Below are positions 55,993 to 64,000 of a stretch of 64,000 nucleotides of DNA, piece after piece (position 1 is the first letter of the stretch; each line of letters begins with the position of its first letter). Below the pieces are notes generated by a model, which saw nothing but the letters and a program-made list of their open reading frames with translations, was not told the origin of the DNA and searched no databases. A program made the position numbers and the translations under genes. The stretch is from Hyphomicrobium sp. (GTDB lineage: Bacteria > Pseudomonadota > Alphaproteobacteria > Rhizobiales > Hyphomicrobiaceae), in assembly GCA_013141015.1 (NCBI GenBank), contig JABFRT010000029.1, forward strand, positions 1-64,000. The letters are read 5' to 3'.

Positions 55993-57888
55993 ATGCTCGA
56001 AGCTATGAGACGCGGCGCCCAAACGTGGGTCGCCAAGATACTCTTCGGATTGCTGGTCGCGAGCTTCGCCATCTGGGGCGTGGCCGATGTGTTCACCGGC
56101 TGGGGCCGTGGCTCGGTCGCATCGATTGGCGGCACCGACATCTCGGCCGACGAATTCCAGCGCGAGTTCAACAAAGAGCTGGAAGCCGTCTCGCGCGACG
56201 CCAAACAGAAGCTGACCGCGGAACAAGGCAAGGCGATAGGCCTTGACCGGCGCGTGCTATCGCAGCTGCTTGGCGGAGCGGCCGTTGAAAAGCACGCCCA
56301 GGAGCTTGGTCTTGGCCTGTCCGACGCAACGCTGATCGACGCCTTGCAGAACGATCCCAACCTCAAGGGCGCCGATGGCAAGTTCTCGAAGGACGCTTTC
56401 TTCGCCCGCGTGCGCCAGCTCGGCTTGACCGAACGCGGCTTCCTGCATCTGTTCCGCAAGGACGAGTTGCGCACTCAGGTTCTCGGCGCTCTCGTCAAGG
56501 GCTTGAGCGTTCCAAAGGCGATGTTGGAACTGACCCACGCCTATGCGGAAGAAAAGCGCGCCGTTGAATGGGTGGCGATTGATGCCGCCAAGGCCGTCAC
56601 GGTTGCCGAGCCCGATGAGGCCAAACTCAAGGAACGTTATGAAGCCAACAAATCGCGGTACATGACGCCGGAATACCGCAAGTTCCAAGTGCTTACGCTG
56701 TCGGCCGATGATCTCAAAAAACAGATGACGGTGACGGACGCCGAAGTCGCCAAGTCGTATGAGGAAACCAAGGACAGCTATGACACGGCAGAGCAGCGCC
56801 GCGTCCAGCAGATCGCATTCAAGGACAAAGCCGCCGCTGAGGCAGCCCTCAAAGCCCTGCGCGACGGTTCTAAGTCATTCGGCGATGTGGCCAAGGAAAC
56901 CGGCGCCAAGGATACCGACGCCGACCTTGGCTTGATCACTAAGAAAGGCTTGATCGATCCGAAGATCGCCGACGCTGCATTTGCTCTGGAAAAAGACAAA
57001 TTTTCCGACGTCGTTGAAGGCCGGTTCGCAACCGTCGTTCTGCGCGTCACGCAAATCGAAGCGGGCGTTAAGCGCACGCTCGAAAAGGTAAAAGATGAAG
57101 TGCGCGACAAACTGGCCCTGAAAAAGGCCAAGGACGAGCTGCAGAAAAAGCACGACGAGGTCGATGATCTGAGGTCTGGCGGCAAGACACTGAAAGAAAT
57201 TGCCGACACCCTGAAGCTTCCGTTCCAGGAAGTCGCCGCTGCTGACCGCAAGGGCAACGGCCCGGACGGCAAGCCCGTTCTGACGACTACCGACTACGTC
57301 AAAATTATCGCTGACGTGTTCGCGCCGGACGCGAGCACGCTCGACCAGAGCGTGGAGTTGCCAAGCGGTGCATTCGCCTGGCTCGGCCTGCTTGGCACCG
57401 ATGCCCCCAAGCAAAAGCCGTTCGACGAAGTGAAGGCCGATGTCAAAGACGACTATATGGGCTCCGAACGCATGCGCCTTGTCACTGAACTCGCCAACAA
57501 GCTGGTCGACCGCGTCAATGGCGGCGAAGCAATGAGCGCGATCGAAGCGGCGGCGGGCGGCAAGGTTGAAAAGTCTGAAGCCTTCACGCGCACCACATTG
57601 CCGCAAGGTTTGTCGGAGGAGGCGGTCGCTCAAGCGTTCGTGTTAGCTGACGGCCGCGCGGGCACTGCTGAATCCGCTGACCACACGTCGCGCATCGTGT
57701 TCAAGGTGGCAGGCGTCACGCCTGCGCCGACACCGGCCAAAGAGCAACTCGACAAGATTTCCAAGGAACTCGAAGCTGATTTAACCAATCAGGTGCTCAA
57801 CGAGTACGCCGAAACTTTGAAGTCGCGGATGAAAGCCAGCGTCAACGAAGTCGAACTGCGCCGCGCGCTTGGAACGTCGGAACAATAA
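55993..57888 (+). CDS. ppiD: Periplasmic folding chaperone PpiD
   Basis: 631 aa from ATG 55993; the long upstream extension in the same frame is not protein-like, and homologues start at MLxxxR before the membrane helix. One membrane segment (about 15-36, LFGLLVASFAIWGVADVF) anchors a periplasmic SurA_N-like chaperone domain. A parvulin-type peptidyl-prolyl isomerase domain follows (RVQQIAFKDKAAAEAALKALRDG and DTDADLGLITKKGLIDPKIADAAF), then a C-terminal helical part. It assists folding of outer-membrane proteins such as the porins in this window. trpE starts 36 bases later. Confidence 0.92.
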   Translation: MLEAMRRGAQTWVAKILFGLLVASFAIWGVADVFTGWGRGSVASIGGTDISADEFQREFNKELEAVSRDAKQKLTAEQGKAIGLDRRVLSQLLGGAAVEKHAQELGLGLSDATLIDALQNDPNLKGADGKFSKDAFFARVRQLGLTERGFLHLFRKDELRTQVLGALVKGLSVPKAMLELTHAYAEEKRAVEWVAIDAAKAVTVAEPDEAKLKERYEANKSRYMTPEYRKFQVLTLSADDLKKQMTVTDAEVAKSYEETKDSYDTAEQRRVQQIAFKDKAAAEAALKALRDGSKSFGDVAKETGAKDTDADLGLITKKGLIDPKIADAAFALEKDKFSDVVEGRFATVVLRVTQIEAGVKRTLEKVKDEVRDKLALKKAKDELQKKHDEVDDLRSGGKTLKEIADTLKLPFQEVAAADRKGNGPDGKPVLTTTDYVKIIADVFAPDASTLDQSVELPSGAFAWLGLLGTDAPKQKPFDEVKADVKDDYMGSERMRLVTELANKLVDRVNGGEAMSAIEAAAGGKVEKSEAFTRTTLPQGLSEEAVAQAFVLADGRAGTAESADHTSRIVFKVAGVTPAPTPAKEQLDKISKELEADLTNQVLNEYAETLKSRMKASVNEVELRRALGTSEQ

Positions 57889-57924
57889 GGGAGCGCGGCA
57901 CGTCTGTGGGCCGGGCACGATAAA

Positions 57925-59517
57925 ATGACATCAGCGACAAGCCCGGCGCACGCGTCCGGCGGCAATCTGTGGCCGGCCTTCAAGCCGTTCTCGCAGACCT
58001 ACGGCGACGGACGCGCGCAAGTCGTGTGGACGCGGCTCGTTGCTGATCTCGAAACGCCGGTTTCGGCGTATCTGAAAGTCGCTGATAAGCGGCCGATGAG
58101 CTTTCTGCTGGAATCGGTCGAGGGTGGCGCTGCACGCGGGCGCTATTCGGTGATCGGGTTTGCGCCCGATCTGATCTGGCGCGCCAAGGGCGAGACGGCG
58201 GAAATCAACCGCACACCGCTGCGTGACGCCAACGCATTCGTGGCGGATGAAAAGCCAACGCTTCAATCGTTACGCGCGCTGCTCGCCGAAAGCGCAGTTG
58301 TACTGCCTGAAGGATTGCCGCCGATGTCGGCTGGCATTTTCGGCTACATGGGCTACGACACGGTCCGCTTGATCGAAAAACTGCCCGGGATGACACCCGA
58401 TGCGCTTGGCGTACCCGACGCGATTTTGATCCGCCCAACCGTCATTTTGATTTTCGATAGTGTCAAAGACGAGATGACTGTGGTGACACCGGTCCGGCCC
58501 GTCGATGGTGTCTTCGCTGATACCGCCTATGAGGCGGCCAAGGACCGGCTGGCGGCCGCCGTGCGCCTGCTCGATGCGCCGCTGCCGCATGCGACGTCGT
58601 CTGCTACACTTGCCGATCACCTGCCAGAACCGGTCTCCAACACAACGGCCACCGAATATCTGGACATGGTTGCCAAGGCCAAAGAGTACATCAAGGCCGG
58701 CGATATTTTCCAGGTTGTGCTGTCGCAACGTTTCTCGGCGCCGTTCGCCCTGCCGTCGTTTGCGCTCTATCGCTCGCTGCGCCGCTTGAACCCCTCACCG
58801 TTTTTGTTTCATCTCGATTTCGGAAATTTTTCGCTCGTCGGCTCGTCGCCTGAAATTCTGGTCCGCGTGCGCGACAACGTGGTCACCATCCGGCCGATTG
58901 CCGGCACCACGCATCGCGGCCAGACGGAAGCTGAAGACAAAGCGTTGGCGTCCGCCCTGCTCGCCGATCCGAAAGAACGCTCTGAGCATTTGATGCTGCT
59001 CGATCTCGGCCGCAACGACGTTGGCCGCGTCGCAAGTGTCGGCTCGGTCAGCGTCACCGATCAGTTCGTGATCGAGCGCTATAGCCACGTCATGCACATC
59101 GTCTCGAATGTGGTTGGCCGCTTGGACGAAAAAAACCACGACGCGATTGACGCTTTGATGGCAGGATTTCCGGCCGGCACCGTATCGGGCGCGCCGAAGG
59201 TCCGCTCGATGGAGATCATTGCCGAGCTGGAAAAAGCCAAGCGCGGGCCCTATGCGGGTTGCGTTGGATATTTTTCAGCCGGCGGCGAACTCGATACCTG
59301 CATCGTACTGCGCACGGCCGTTGTCAAAGACGGCATGCTGCACGTGCAAGCGGGCGCTGGCATCACCAACGACTCCATTGCTGAAAACGAACAGCAGGAA
59401 TGCATCAACAAAGCCAAAGCCATCGTGCGCGCCGCTGAAGAAGCCGTGCGCTTTGCCGCCAAAGCCCCGCGCGGCGGCTCTGGAAGTTCTGGCGGCAACG
59501 GCGGCGTGTTTGGGTAA
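57925..59517 (+). CDS. trpE: Anthranilate synthase component I
   Basis: 530 aa from ATG 57925. Converts chorismate and ammonia to anthranilate, the committed step to tryptophan. The chorismate-binding domain shows SQRFSAPF, RRLNPSPFLFHLDFG, SSPEILVRV, RPIAGTTHRG, LLDLGRNDVGRV, SYHVMHIVSNV-like RYSHVMHIVSNVVG and AGFPAGTVSGAPKVRSMEIIAELE. The N-terminal part carries LLESVEGGAARGRYSVIGFAP, the Trp feedback region. The C-terminus has a Gly/Ser-rich tail. No leader peptide with tandem Trp codons is evident in the 36-base gap. trpG is not adjacent. Confidence 0.96.
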   Translation: MTSATSPAHASGGNLWPAFKPFSQTYGDGRAQVVWTRLVADLETPVSAYLKVADKRPMSFLLESVEGGAARGRYSVIGFAPDLIWRAKGETAEINRTPLRDANAFVADEKPTLQSLRALLAESAVVLPEGLPPMSAGIFGYMGYDTVRLIEKLPGMTPDALGVPDAILIRPTVILIFDSVKDEMTVVTPVRPVDGVFADTAYEAAKDRLAAAVRLLDAPLPHATSSATLADHLPEPVSNTTATEYLDMVAKAKEYIKAGDIFQVVLSQRFSAPFALPSFALYRSLRRLNPSPFLFHLDFGNFSLVGSSPEILVRVRDNVVTIRPIAGTTHRGQTEAEDKALASALLADPKERSEHLMLLDLGRNDVGRVASVGSVSVTDQFVIERYSHVMHIVSNVVGRLDEKNHDAIDALMAGFPAGTVSGAPKVRSMEIIAELEKAKRGPYAGCVGYFSAGGELDTCIVLRTAVVKDGMLHVQAGAGITNDSIAENEQQECINKAKAIVRAAEEAVRFAAKAPRGGSGSSGGNGGVFG

Positions 59518-59552
59518 CGCGCCTTCGCGGTCTTCGCCGCGTACACCCTCCC

Positions 59553-59655
59553 CACCCGCATTCCCGTGCGCGATGCGGCATCCTTATGCGGCGTCGCAGA
59601 CACGGGACCTTTGCCCTTTGCAGTTTGTTCCGAATGCAACCGCGAAAGATCCCGG
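59553..59655 (-). repeat. Dispersed intergenic repeat, copy 2 (inverted)
   Basis: Inverted homologue of 50197-50305; both ends match nearly perfectly (see that entry). The remaining sequence to 59812 carries similar GGTCCCGG and CCCGCGG motifs, so the 308-base gap after trpE (59518-59825) is largely repeat. No gene recognised inside. Confidence 0.82.
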
Positions 59656-59825
59656 ATCTGCGTGACGCTCATGGATCGCGCTGGCCACTCTCCTTCGTCG
59701 AGCCGGCCACCAGCGCTTCGCGCATCACTCCGTCCGGGACCGCGGGTGATGGTATTTGCAGATGATCAGGGACGGCTGAGCGATGGGTCCCGGCAAAAAA
59801 TGCCGTGATGACAGTGCCGATGAGG

Positions 59826-60260
59826 CTATCGCGCCTTCACGGCCTTCGCAGCTTTCGCGCGGCCGGCAGATGCGGGCGGCTTCCAGCGTTTGTCCCAGGC
59901 GCGCGTCCAGGGATGCCAGCGCGGTTTCCAGAACAGGCTGATGAGGCTGTGCCAGATGGTGTAGATGATCAGCCAGCCGACAACGCGCAATGGCAGCGCA
60001 CCCAGCGCGAACGTCAAGCGGCGCGCTTTCACCCAAGCGCCCGTGCCGAATTTGAGCGATTGCTTTTTGATCCAGCCGCGGACGAGATCTGGCCCCAGCG
60101 CTTTCTCGGCAACGCGAAGCGCGATGAAGGCGACAATCGCAACCGGCAGCAGCAGCCACAGCAGCGTCCACAGCAGGGTGCTGATGATCCACCACAGGAT
60201 CGACAGCACCCAACTGACGAGCCAGATCAACGGCGCAAATATGGTCGCCAGCGTTTCCAT
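59826..60260 (-). CDS. Hypothetical membrane protein
   Basis: 144 aa from ATG 60260 (METLATIFAPLIWLVSW), with GAGGAAG 12 bases upstream; the longer open frame before it has no membrane character. Three hydrophobic helices (about 8-30, 32-58 and 96-115) are rich in Trp and Leu, and the tail is strongly basic (RAKAAKAVKAR). Family not recognised. It is convergent with trpE and divergent from sixA, so it interrupts the trp region. Confidence 0.6.
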   Translation of the reverse strand: METLATIFAPLIWLVSWVLSILWWIISTLLWTLLWLLLPVAIVAFIALRVAEKALGPDLVRGWIKKQSLKFGTGAWVKARRLTFALGALPLRVVGWLIIYTIWHSLISLFWKPRWHPWTRAWDKRWKPPASAGRAKAAKAVKAR

Positions 60261-60379
60261 TCCAGGTGGTGCTTCCTCGTCGCCGCAGACTTTAATCGCA
60301 ACAGTGCCACAGCCTTCTAGCGCAAACATGACCGCGCTGCACACTTGCCCAAACCGCTTGCGCCATGCATTGTCGGGCA

Positions 60380-60898
60380 ATGCTGCGCTTAGCCCTCCTC
60401 CGCCATGCCAAATCCAGCTGGGCCGAACCCGGCCTGCTCGATATCAACCGGCCGCTCAACGCGCGCGGGCGGGCGGCTGCACCCGTCATGGGCCACGTGC
60501 TCGCGTCGCTGAAATTCACCCCCGGCGCCATTCTCTGTTCGCCGGCCAAACGCACGCGCGAAACGCTTGAGCTTATTGCCGCCGATGTAAACGCCAGCGC
60601 CGCGGCCGTCACCTATGACGAAAATCTCTATCTGGCCGAAGCCGAAGAGTTGCTGCAGCATCTGCGTGCCCTGCCGGACAAGGTCAAATGCGCGCTCGTC
60701 GTCGGCCATAACCCGGGTCTGCACGAACTGGCAGCCCGGCTCGCCAAATCCGGCGACGTGGCCGAGATCACCCGGCTGCATGGCGCCTTCCCAACCGCCG
60801 CCGTTGCCCTGTTCAGCTTTCCGGACCAGACGTTCGAGGCCCTGGACCCAAAATCCGGGCACCTCGAGACCTTTATCACGCCGAAGGACCGGGCCTGA
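60380..60898 (+). CDS. sixA: Histidine phosphatase SixA-like
   Basis: 172 aa from ATG 60380 (MLRLALLRHAKSSW). The catalytic RHAKSSW and a second His in VVGHNPGLHEL match the SixA branch of the histidine phosphatase superfamily, which dephosphorylates phosphohistidine in phosphorelay proteins. The C-terminus is complete. A phosphorelay partner such as the Hpt protein at 22016 is conceivable but unproven. The gene lies between the hypothetical membrane gene and trpG. Confidence 0.85.
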   Translation: MLRLALLRHAKSSWAEPGLLDINRPLNARGRAAAPVMGHVLASLKFTPGAILCSPAKRTRETLELIAADVNASAAAVTYDENLYLAEAEELLQHLRALPDKVKCALVVGHNPGLHELAARLAKSGDVAEITRLHGAFPTAAVALFSFPDQTFEALDPKSGHLETFITPKDRA

Positions 60899-60989
60899 CC
60901 CCGTTGCGGGTTGACGCCTCAAGTCTAAGTCGGCACTAGGGTATCGCACCGGCGGCTTTCCAGGCCGCCCAAGATCCCAAGAGCGACCC

Positions 60990-61586
60990 ATGCTGATCCT
61001 GATCGATAACTACGACAGCTTTACCTACAATCTCGTCCACTATCTGGGTGAGCTCGGCGCGGAAAGCGTGGTCATCCGCAACGATAAGGTAACAGCTGAA
61101 GAGGTGATCGCGCAAAAGCCGAAGGCCATCGTGCTCTCGCCCGGCCCATGCACGCCGAACGAGGCTGGCGTCTGTCTCGATCTAATCAAAAAAGCCGGCG
61201 CCAAAATTCCGCTGCTCGGCGTCTGCCTTGGCCATCAATCAATCGGCCAATCGTACGGCGGAAAAGTCATCCGCGCACCGCAACCGATGCACGGCAAGCT
61301 CTCGACCATCACCCACACCAACAAGGGCATCTTTAAAGGGCTGCCGAAGTCGTTCGAAATCACCCGCTATCATTCGCTGATCGTCGAACGTGCGACGTTG
61401 CCCGATTGCCTTGAGATCACAGCCGAGACGGCGGACGGCATCATCATGGGCCTGCAGCACAAGACGCATCCCGTCCACGGCGTGCAATTCCACCCTGAAA
61501 GCATCGCATCCGAACAGGGCCACGCGCTGCTTGCCAACTTCTTGGCCCTCGCCGGCTTCAAGCCGAAGAAACTCAAAGCGGCGTGA
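60990..61586 (+). CDS. trpG: Anthranilate synthase component II (glutamine amidotransferase)
   Basis: 198 aa from ATG 60990. Provides ammonia from glutamine to TrpE. The nucleophile Cys lies in [16 protein letters not shown], with the His and Glu of the triad in [15 protein letters not shown]. The 5' region opens with [20 protein letters not shown] and [12 protein letters not shown]. It starts the trpG-trpD-trpC-moaC operon; trpD follows after 10 bases. Confidence 0.96.
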   Translation: MLILIDNYDSFTYNLVHYLGELGAESVVIRNDKVTAEEVIAQKPKAIVLSPGPCTPNEAGVCLDLIKKAGAKIPLLGVCLGHQSIGQSYGGKVIRAPQPMHGKLSTITHTNKGIFKGLPKSFEITRYHSLIVERATLPDCLEITAETADGIIMGLQHKTHPVHGVQFHPESIASEQGHALLANFLALAGFKPKKLKAA

Positions 61587-61596
61587 GATCTCCAAC

Positions 61597-62622
61597 ATGC
61601 CCGCCAAAGAATTGAAGCGCCTTCTCGCCCGCGTTGCCGATGGCGAGCGCTTATCGGAAACCGGAATGCAGGCCGCGCTCGACCTGCTGATGTCAGGCGT
61701 TGCGCCGCCGGTTGCGATGGGCGCCTTCCTTATGGCTTTGCGCGTGCGCGGCGAATCGATTGACGAGATCACGGGTGCTGCAAAATTCCTGCGCGCCCGC
61801 ATGACGTCGGTCGATGCGCCGCCAAACGCCGTCGATATCGTCGGCACCGGCGGTGACAGCCACGGCACCTACAATGTCTCGACCGCCGCGACGTTCGTGG
61901 CCGCCGGCGCTGGTGTGACAATCGCCAAGCACGGCAATCGCGCGGTCACGTCGTTGTCTGGCGCGTCTGACGTTTTGGCGGCGCTTGGTGTCAAACTCGA
62001 CGTGCCGCCCGTCGCGGTTACACGCGCGATTTCTGAGGCTGGTGTCGGCTTCTTGTGGGCCCCGCTCTATCATCCGGCGATGAAAACCTGGGCGCCGATA
62101 CGTGCTGATCTGGGCGTGCGCACGCTGTTTAATCTGCTGGGCCCGCTTTGCAATCCAGCTGGCGTGACGCGTCAAGTGCTCGGCGTCTATGACCGCCGTC
62201 TGGTCGAACCCATCGCTGAGGTATTGAAAAATCTCGGTTCGGTTCATGCCTGGGTGGTGCATGGGTCCGACGGCATGGACGAGTTGACGACGACCGGCGT
62301 CACCACCGTTGCCGAACTGCACGGCGGAAGCATCAGCGTGTTCGACGTGACGCCAGAAGGCGCAGGTCTGCCGCGCTCGGATATCGCAGCATTGAAAGGC
62401 GGAGATGCCGCCACCAACGCCCGCGCGCTGCGCGATTTGCTGCACGGCGAGCCGGGCGCCTATCGCGATATCGTGGTGCTGAATACGGCTGCGGCACTGA
62501 TTGTTGCGGGCAAAGCGAAAAGCCTTGAAGACGGAGTAGCCAATGCGCAGTCGTCAATCGACAGCGGACGCGCGGCCCTTGCTCTTGACCGTCTTGTCGC
62601 CGTTACCAATGAGGTTGCTTGA
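61597..62622 (+). CDS. trpD: Anthranilate phosphoribosyltransferase
   Basis: 341 aa from ATG 61597 (MPAKELKRLLARVADGE). Attaches the phosphoribosyl group of PRPP to anthranilate. The PRPP-binding GTGGDSHGTYNVST, KHGNRAVTSLSGASDVLAALG, FLWAPLYHPAMK, RTLFNLLGPLCNPAG and the C-terminal VVHGSDGMDELTTTG are present in the usual order. Length is normal. It lies between trpG and trpC. Confidence 0.96.
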   Translation: MPAKELKRLLARVADGERLSETGMQAALDLLMSGVAPPVAMGAFLMALRVRGESIDEITGAAKFLRARMTSVDAPPNAVDIVGTGGDSHGTYNVSTAATFVAAGAGVTIAKHGNRAVTSLSGASDVLAALGVKLDVPPVAVTRAISEAGVGFLWAPLYHPAMKTWAPIRADLGVRTLFNLLGPLCNPAGVTRQVLGVYDRRLVEPIAEVLKNLGSVHAWVVHGSDGMDELTTTGVTTVAELHGGSISVFDVTPEGAGLPRSDIAALKGGDAATNARALRDLLHGEPGAYRDIVVLNTAAALIVAGKAKSLEDGVANAQSSIDSGRAALALDRLVAVTNEVA

Positions 62623-62625
62623 GGC

Positions 62626-63429
62626 ATGTCCGATATTCTCGAAAAAATCACGGCGTATAAGCGCGAGGAAGTGGCCCGCGCCAAGGAACTGAAACCGCTG
62701 CGCGTGATTGCCGAATATGCGCGGTCAGCGCCGCGCGTGCGGCCCTTCGCTGGTGCGATCGAAGCCAAACTTGCCAAGAAAAAGCCGGCACTGATTGCCG
62801 AGATCAAAAAGGCTTCGCCGTCGAAAGGTTTGATCCGCGCGGATTTTGATCCGCCCGCGTTGGCGCGCGCCTATGAAGCCGGTGGCGCGGCTTGTCTTTC
62901 GATCCTGACAGATACCCCATCGTTCCAGGGCGCGCCGCACTATCTGGTCGCCGCCCGCGCCGCCTGCAAATTGCCGGTGCTGCGCAAGGACTTCATGATC
63001 GACACCTATCAGGTGGCTGAAGCCCGCGCCTGGGGCGCCGATTGCATTTTGATCATTCTCGCTGAAGTCGATGACACGACTGCCCACGATCTGGCGAGTG
63101 CGGCCCGCGACTGGGGCATGGACGCGATTGCGGAAGTGCATGACGGACAAGAACTCGACCGCGCATTGAAACTCGATTGCAAGCTCATCGGCATCAACAA
63201 CCGCAATTTGAAAACCTTCGACGTGACCTTGAAGACAACCGAAGACTTGGCGCCTCTGATTCCAAAAGACCGCATTGTCGTTGGCGAAAGCGGCATCTTC
63301 ACTGCTGCCGATATCGCGCGCTTGTCGAAAGCCGGCGTCGCAACCTTCCTTGTCGGCGAAAGCCTGATGCGCCAGGACGACGTGACGGCAGCGACGAAGG
63401 CGCTGCTCGCCAAGGAGGCCAAAGCGTGA
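62626..63429 (+). CDS. trpC: Indole-3-glycerol phosphate synthase
   Basis: 267 aa. Closes the indole ring of tryptophan on a (beta/alpha)8 barrel. Catalytic Lys and Glu residues sit in [65 protein letters not shown] and [13 protein letters not shown]. The trpC stop (63427-63429) is shared with the GTG of moaC as GTGA, indicating translational coupling. Confidence 0.96.
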   Translation: MSDILEKITAYKREEVARAKELKPLRVIAEYARSAPRVRPFAGAIEAKLAKKKPALIAEIKKASPSKGLIRADFDPPALARAYEAGGAACLSILTDTPSFQGAPHYLVAARAACKLPVLRKDFMIDTYQVAEARAWGADCILIILAEVDDTTAHDLASAARDWGMDAIAEVHDGQELDRALKLDCKLIGINNRNLKTFDVTLKTTEDLAPLIPKDRIVVGESGIFTAADIARLSKAGVATFLVGESLMRQDDVTAATKALLAKEAKA

Positions 63430-63920
63430 GCAAACTCTCTCACCTCGACGACCAGGGCCGGGCCGTGATGGTCGATGTGTCGGACAAGGCCGTCACAGCG
63501 CGCACCGCGATTGCCGAAGGCTTTGTGGCGATGCATCCGGAAACTCTGGCGTTGATCGAATCCGGCTCCGCCAAGAAGGGCGACGTGCTGGCTACGGCGC
63601 GCATCGCCGGCATCATGGCCGCCAAGAAAACCCATGAGTTGATTCCGCTCTGCCACCCGCTCGCCATTACACAAGCGACCGTGAACTTTACACCGTCCAA
63701 TAACCCTGCAGGCATTCACGTGGCGGCAACTGTCAAGGTTTCCGGTCAAACCGGCGTTGAAATGGAAGCGCTGACAGCTGTCTCAGTGGCATGCCTGACA
63801 ATTTACGATATGCTGAAAGCGGCCGACAAGGGCATGACCATTGAAGGCGTTCGATTGGTTGAGAAGACCGGTGGCCGTTCAGGTCCGTTTAAGGTTGGTA
63901 CACTCAAGTCTGGCACCTGA
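63426..63920 (+). CDS. moaC: Cyclic pyranopterin monophosphate synthase MoaC
   Basis: 164 aa from GTG 63426, overlapping the trpC stop. Forms cPMP in molybdenum cofactor synthesis, after MoaA. The active-site Lys/His segment [42 protein letters not shown] and [11 protein letters not shown] are present, with the expected length. moeA usually follows trpC-moaC in alphaproteobacteria; the last 80 bases of the window show no recognisable start of it. Confidence 0.95.
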   Translation: MSKLSHLDDQGRAVMVDVSDKAVTARTAIAEGFVAMHPETLALIESGSAKKGDVLATARIAGIMAAKKTHELIPLCHPLAITQATVNFTPSNNPAGIHVAATVKVSGQTGVEMEALTAVSVACLTIYDMLKAADKGMTIEGVRLVEKTGGRSGPFKVGTLKSGT

Positions 63921-64000
63921 CCGCCTTCGCGACGTAACCGCAAGGAAGACTGAACGTCACGTTTCCTTTCGATACTCAACTCCTGTCGCTGGACCTGAAC

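Noticed and set aside
59805-60320. 171-codon plus-strand open frame opposite the small membrane gene
   Set aside because: The minus-strand product has consistent membrane helices, whereas this one is a Gln/Arg/Pro-rich shadow.
63921-64000. Start of moeA after moaC
   Set aside because: An open stretch follows GCAAGGAAG but no ATG, GTG or TTG in a plausible position and no family residues are visible before the window ends.

Overview
The window looks like a chromosomal segment of a GC-rich alphaproteobacterium, most likely in the Hyphomicrobiales. The reasons are the partial CckA-type hybrid kinase, three porins of the alphaproteobacterial Porin_2 type, a ChrR-regulated ECF sigma factor, an adrenodoxin-type ferredoxin beside a TrxB-like ferredoxin reductase, a pqqA gene, and the pyrG/secG/tpiA/ppiD/trpE and trpG-trpD-trpC-moaC neighbourhoods. 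No rRNA, tRNA, CRISPR array, prophage or classical insertion sequence was recognised. All assignments rest on reading motifs by eye, not on database searches.

Layout. 1-7 kb: 3' part of cckA, small membrane proteins, a PilZ protein and the ycjX-ycjF pair. 7-10.6 kb: mdoG-mdoH for osmoregulated periplasmic glucan. 11-17.7 kb: three related porins, each closed by a strong terminator. Between porins 2 and 3 lie a GIY-YIG nuclease gene bracketed by two inverted palindromes and a CoxE-like VWA protein. 18-28.6 kb: a lipoprotein, a BioF2-type acetyltransferase, ferredoxin reductase and ferredoxin, an Hpt protein, a very long coiled-coil membrane protein broken by a frameshift in an 18-bp repeat tract, a dipeptide epimerase and an MFS carrier. 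28.8-36 kb: FadL-like porin, thiD, ccdA, pgk, tkt. 36-43.6 kb: a Kef-type antiporter, then ECF sigma factor-chrR-SDR facing a convergent operon of a flavin oxidoreductase, a DUF1365 protein and a cyclopropane synthase-like methyltransferase, which resembles a singlet-oxygen/membrane-lipid stress island. 44-47 kb: kdsA, an isolated 29-codon pqqA and an intergenic zone with two 176-bp copies of a palindrome-ended repeat. 47-54 kb: rsmC, rsuA, a haem-binding DUF3365 protein, pyrG, a lipoprotein, secG, an extensin-like protein. 54-64 kb: a twice-frameshifted gene after tpiA, then tpiA, ppiD, trpE, sixA, trpG, trpD, trpC and moaC.

Themes. Envelope functions dominate: glucans, porins, lipoproteins, Kdo synthesis, SecG, PpiD and lipid modification. 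Central metabolism is represented by tkt, pgk, tpiA, pyrG and tryptophan synthesis. The most unusual signal is a family of palindromic elements sharing the terminal motif GTCATYCC. Two copies are short and gene-free, and one encloses a GIY-YIG nuclease gene between its two palindromes. Three apparent frameshifts (one near 25.19 kb, two within 54.4-55.0 kb) are either real lesions or sequence errors in repeat or homopolymer tracts.
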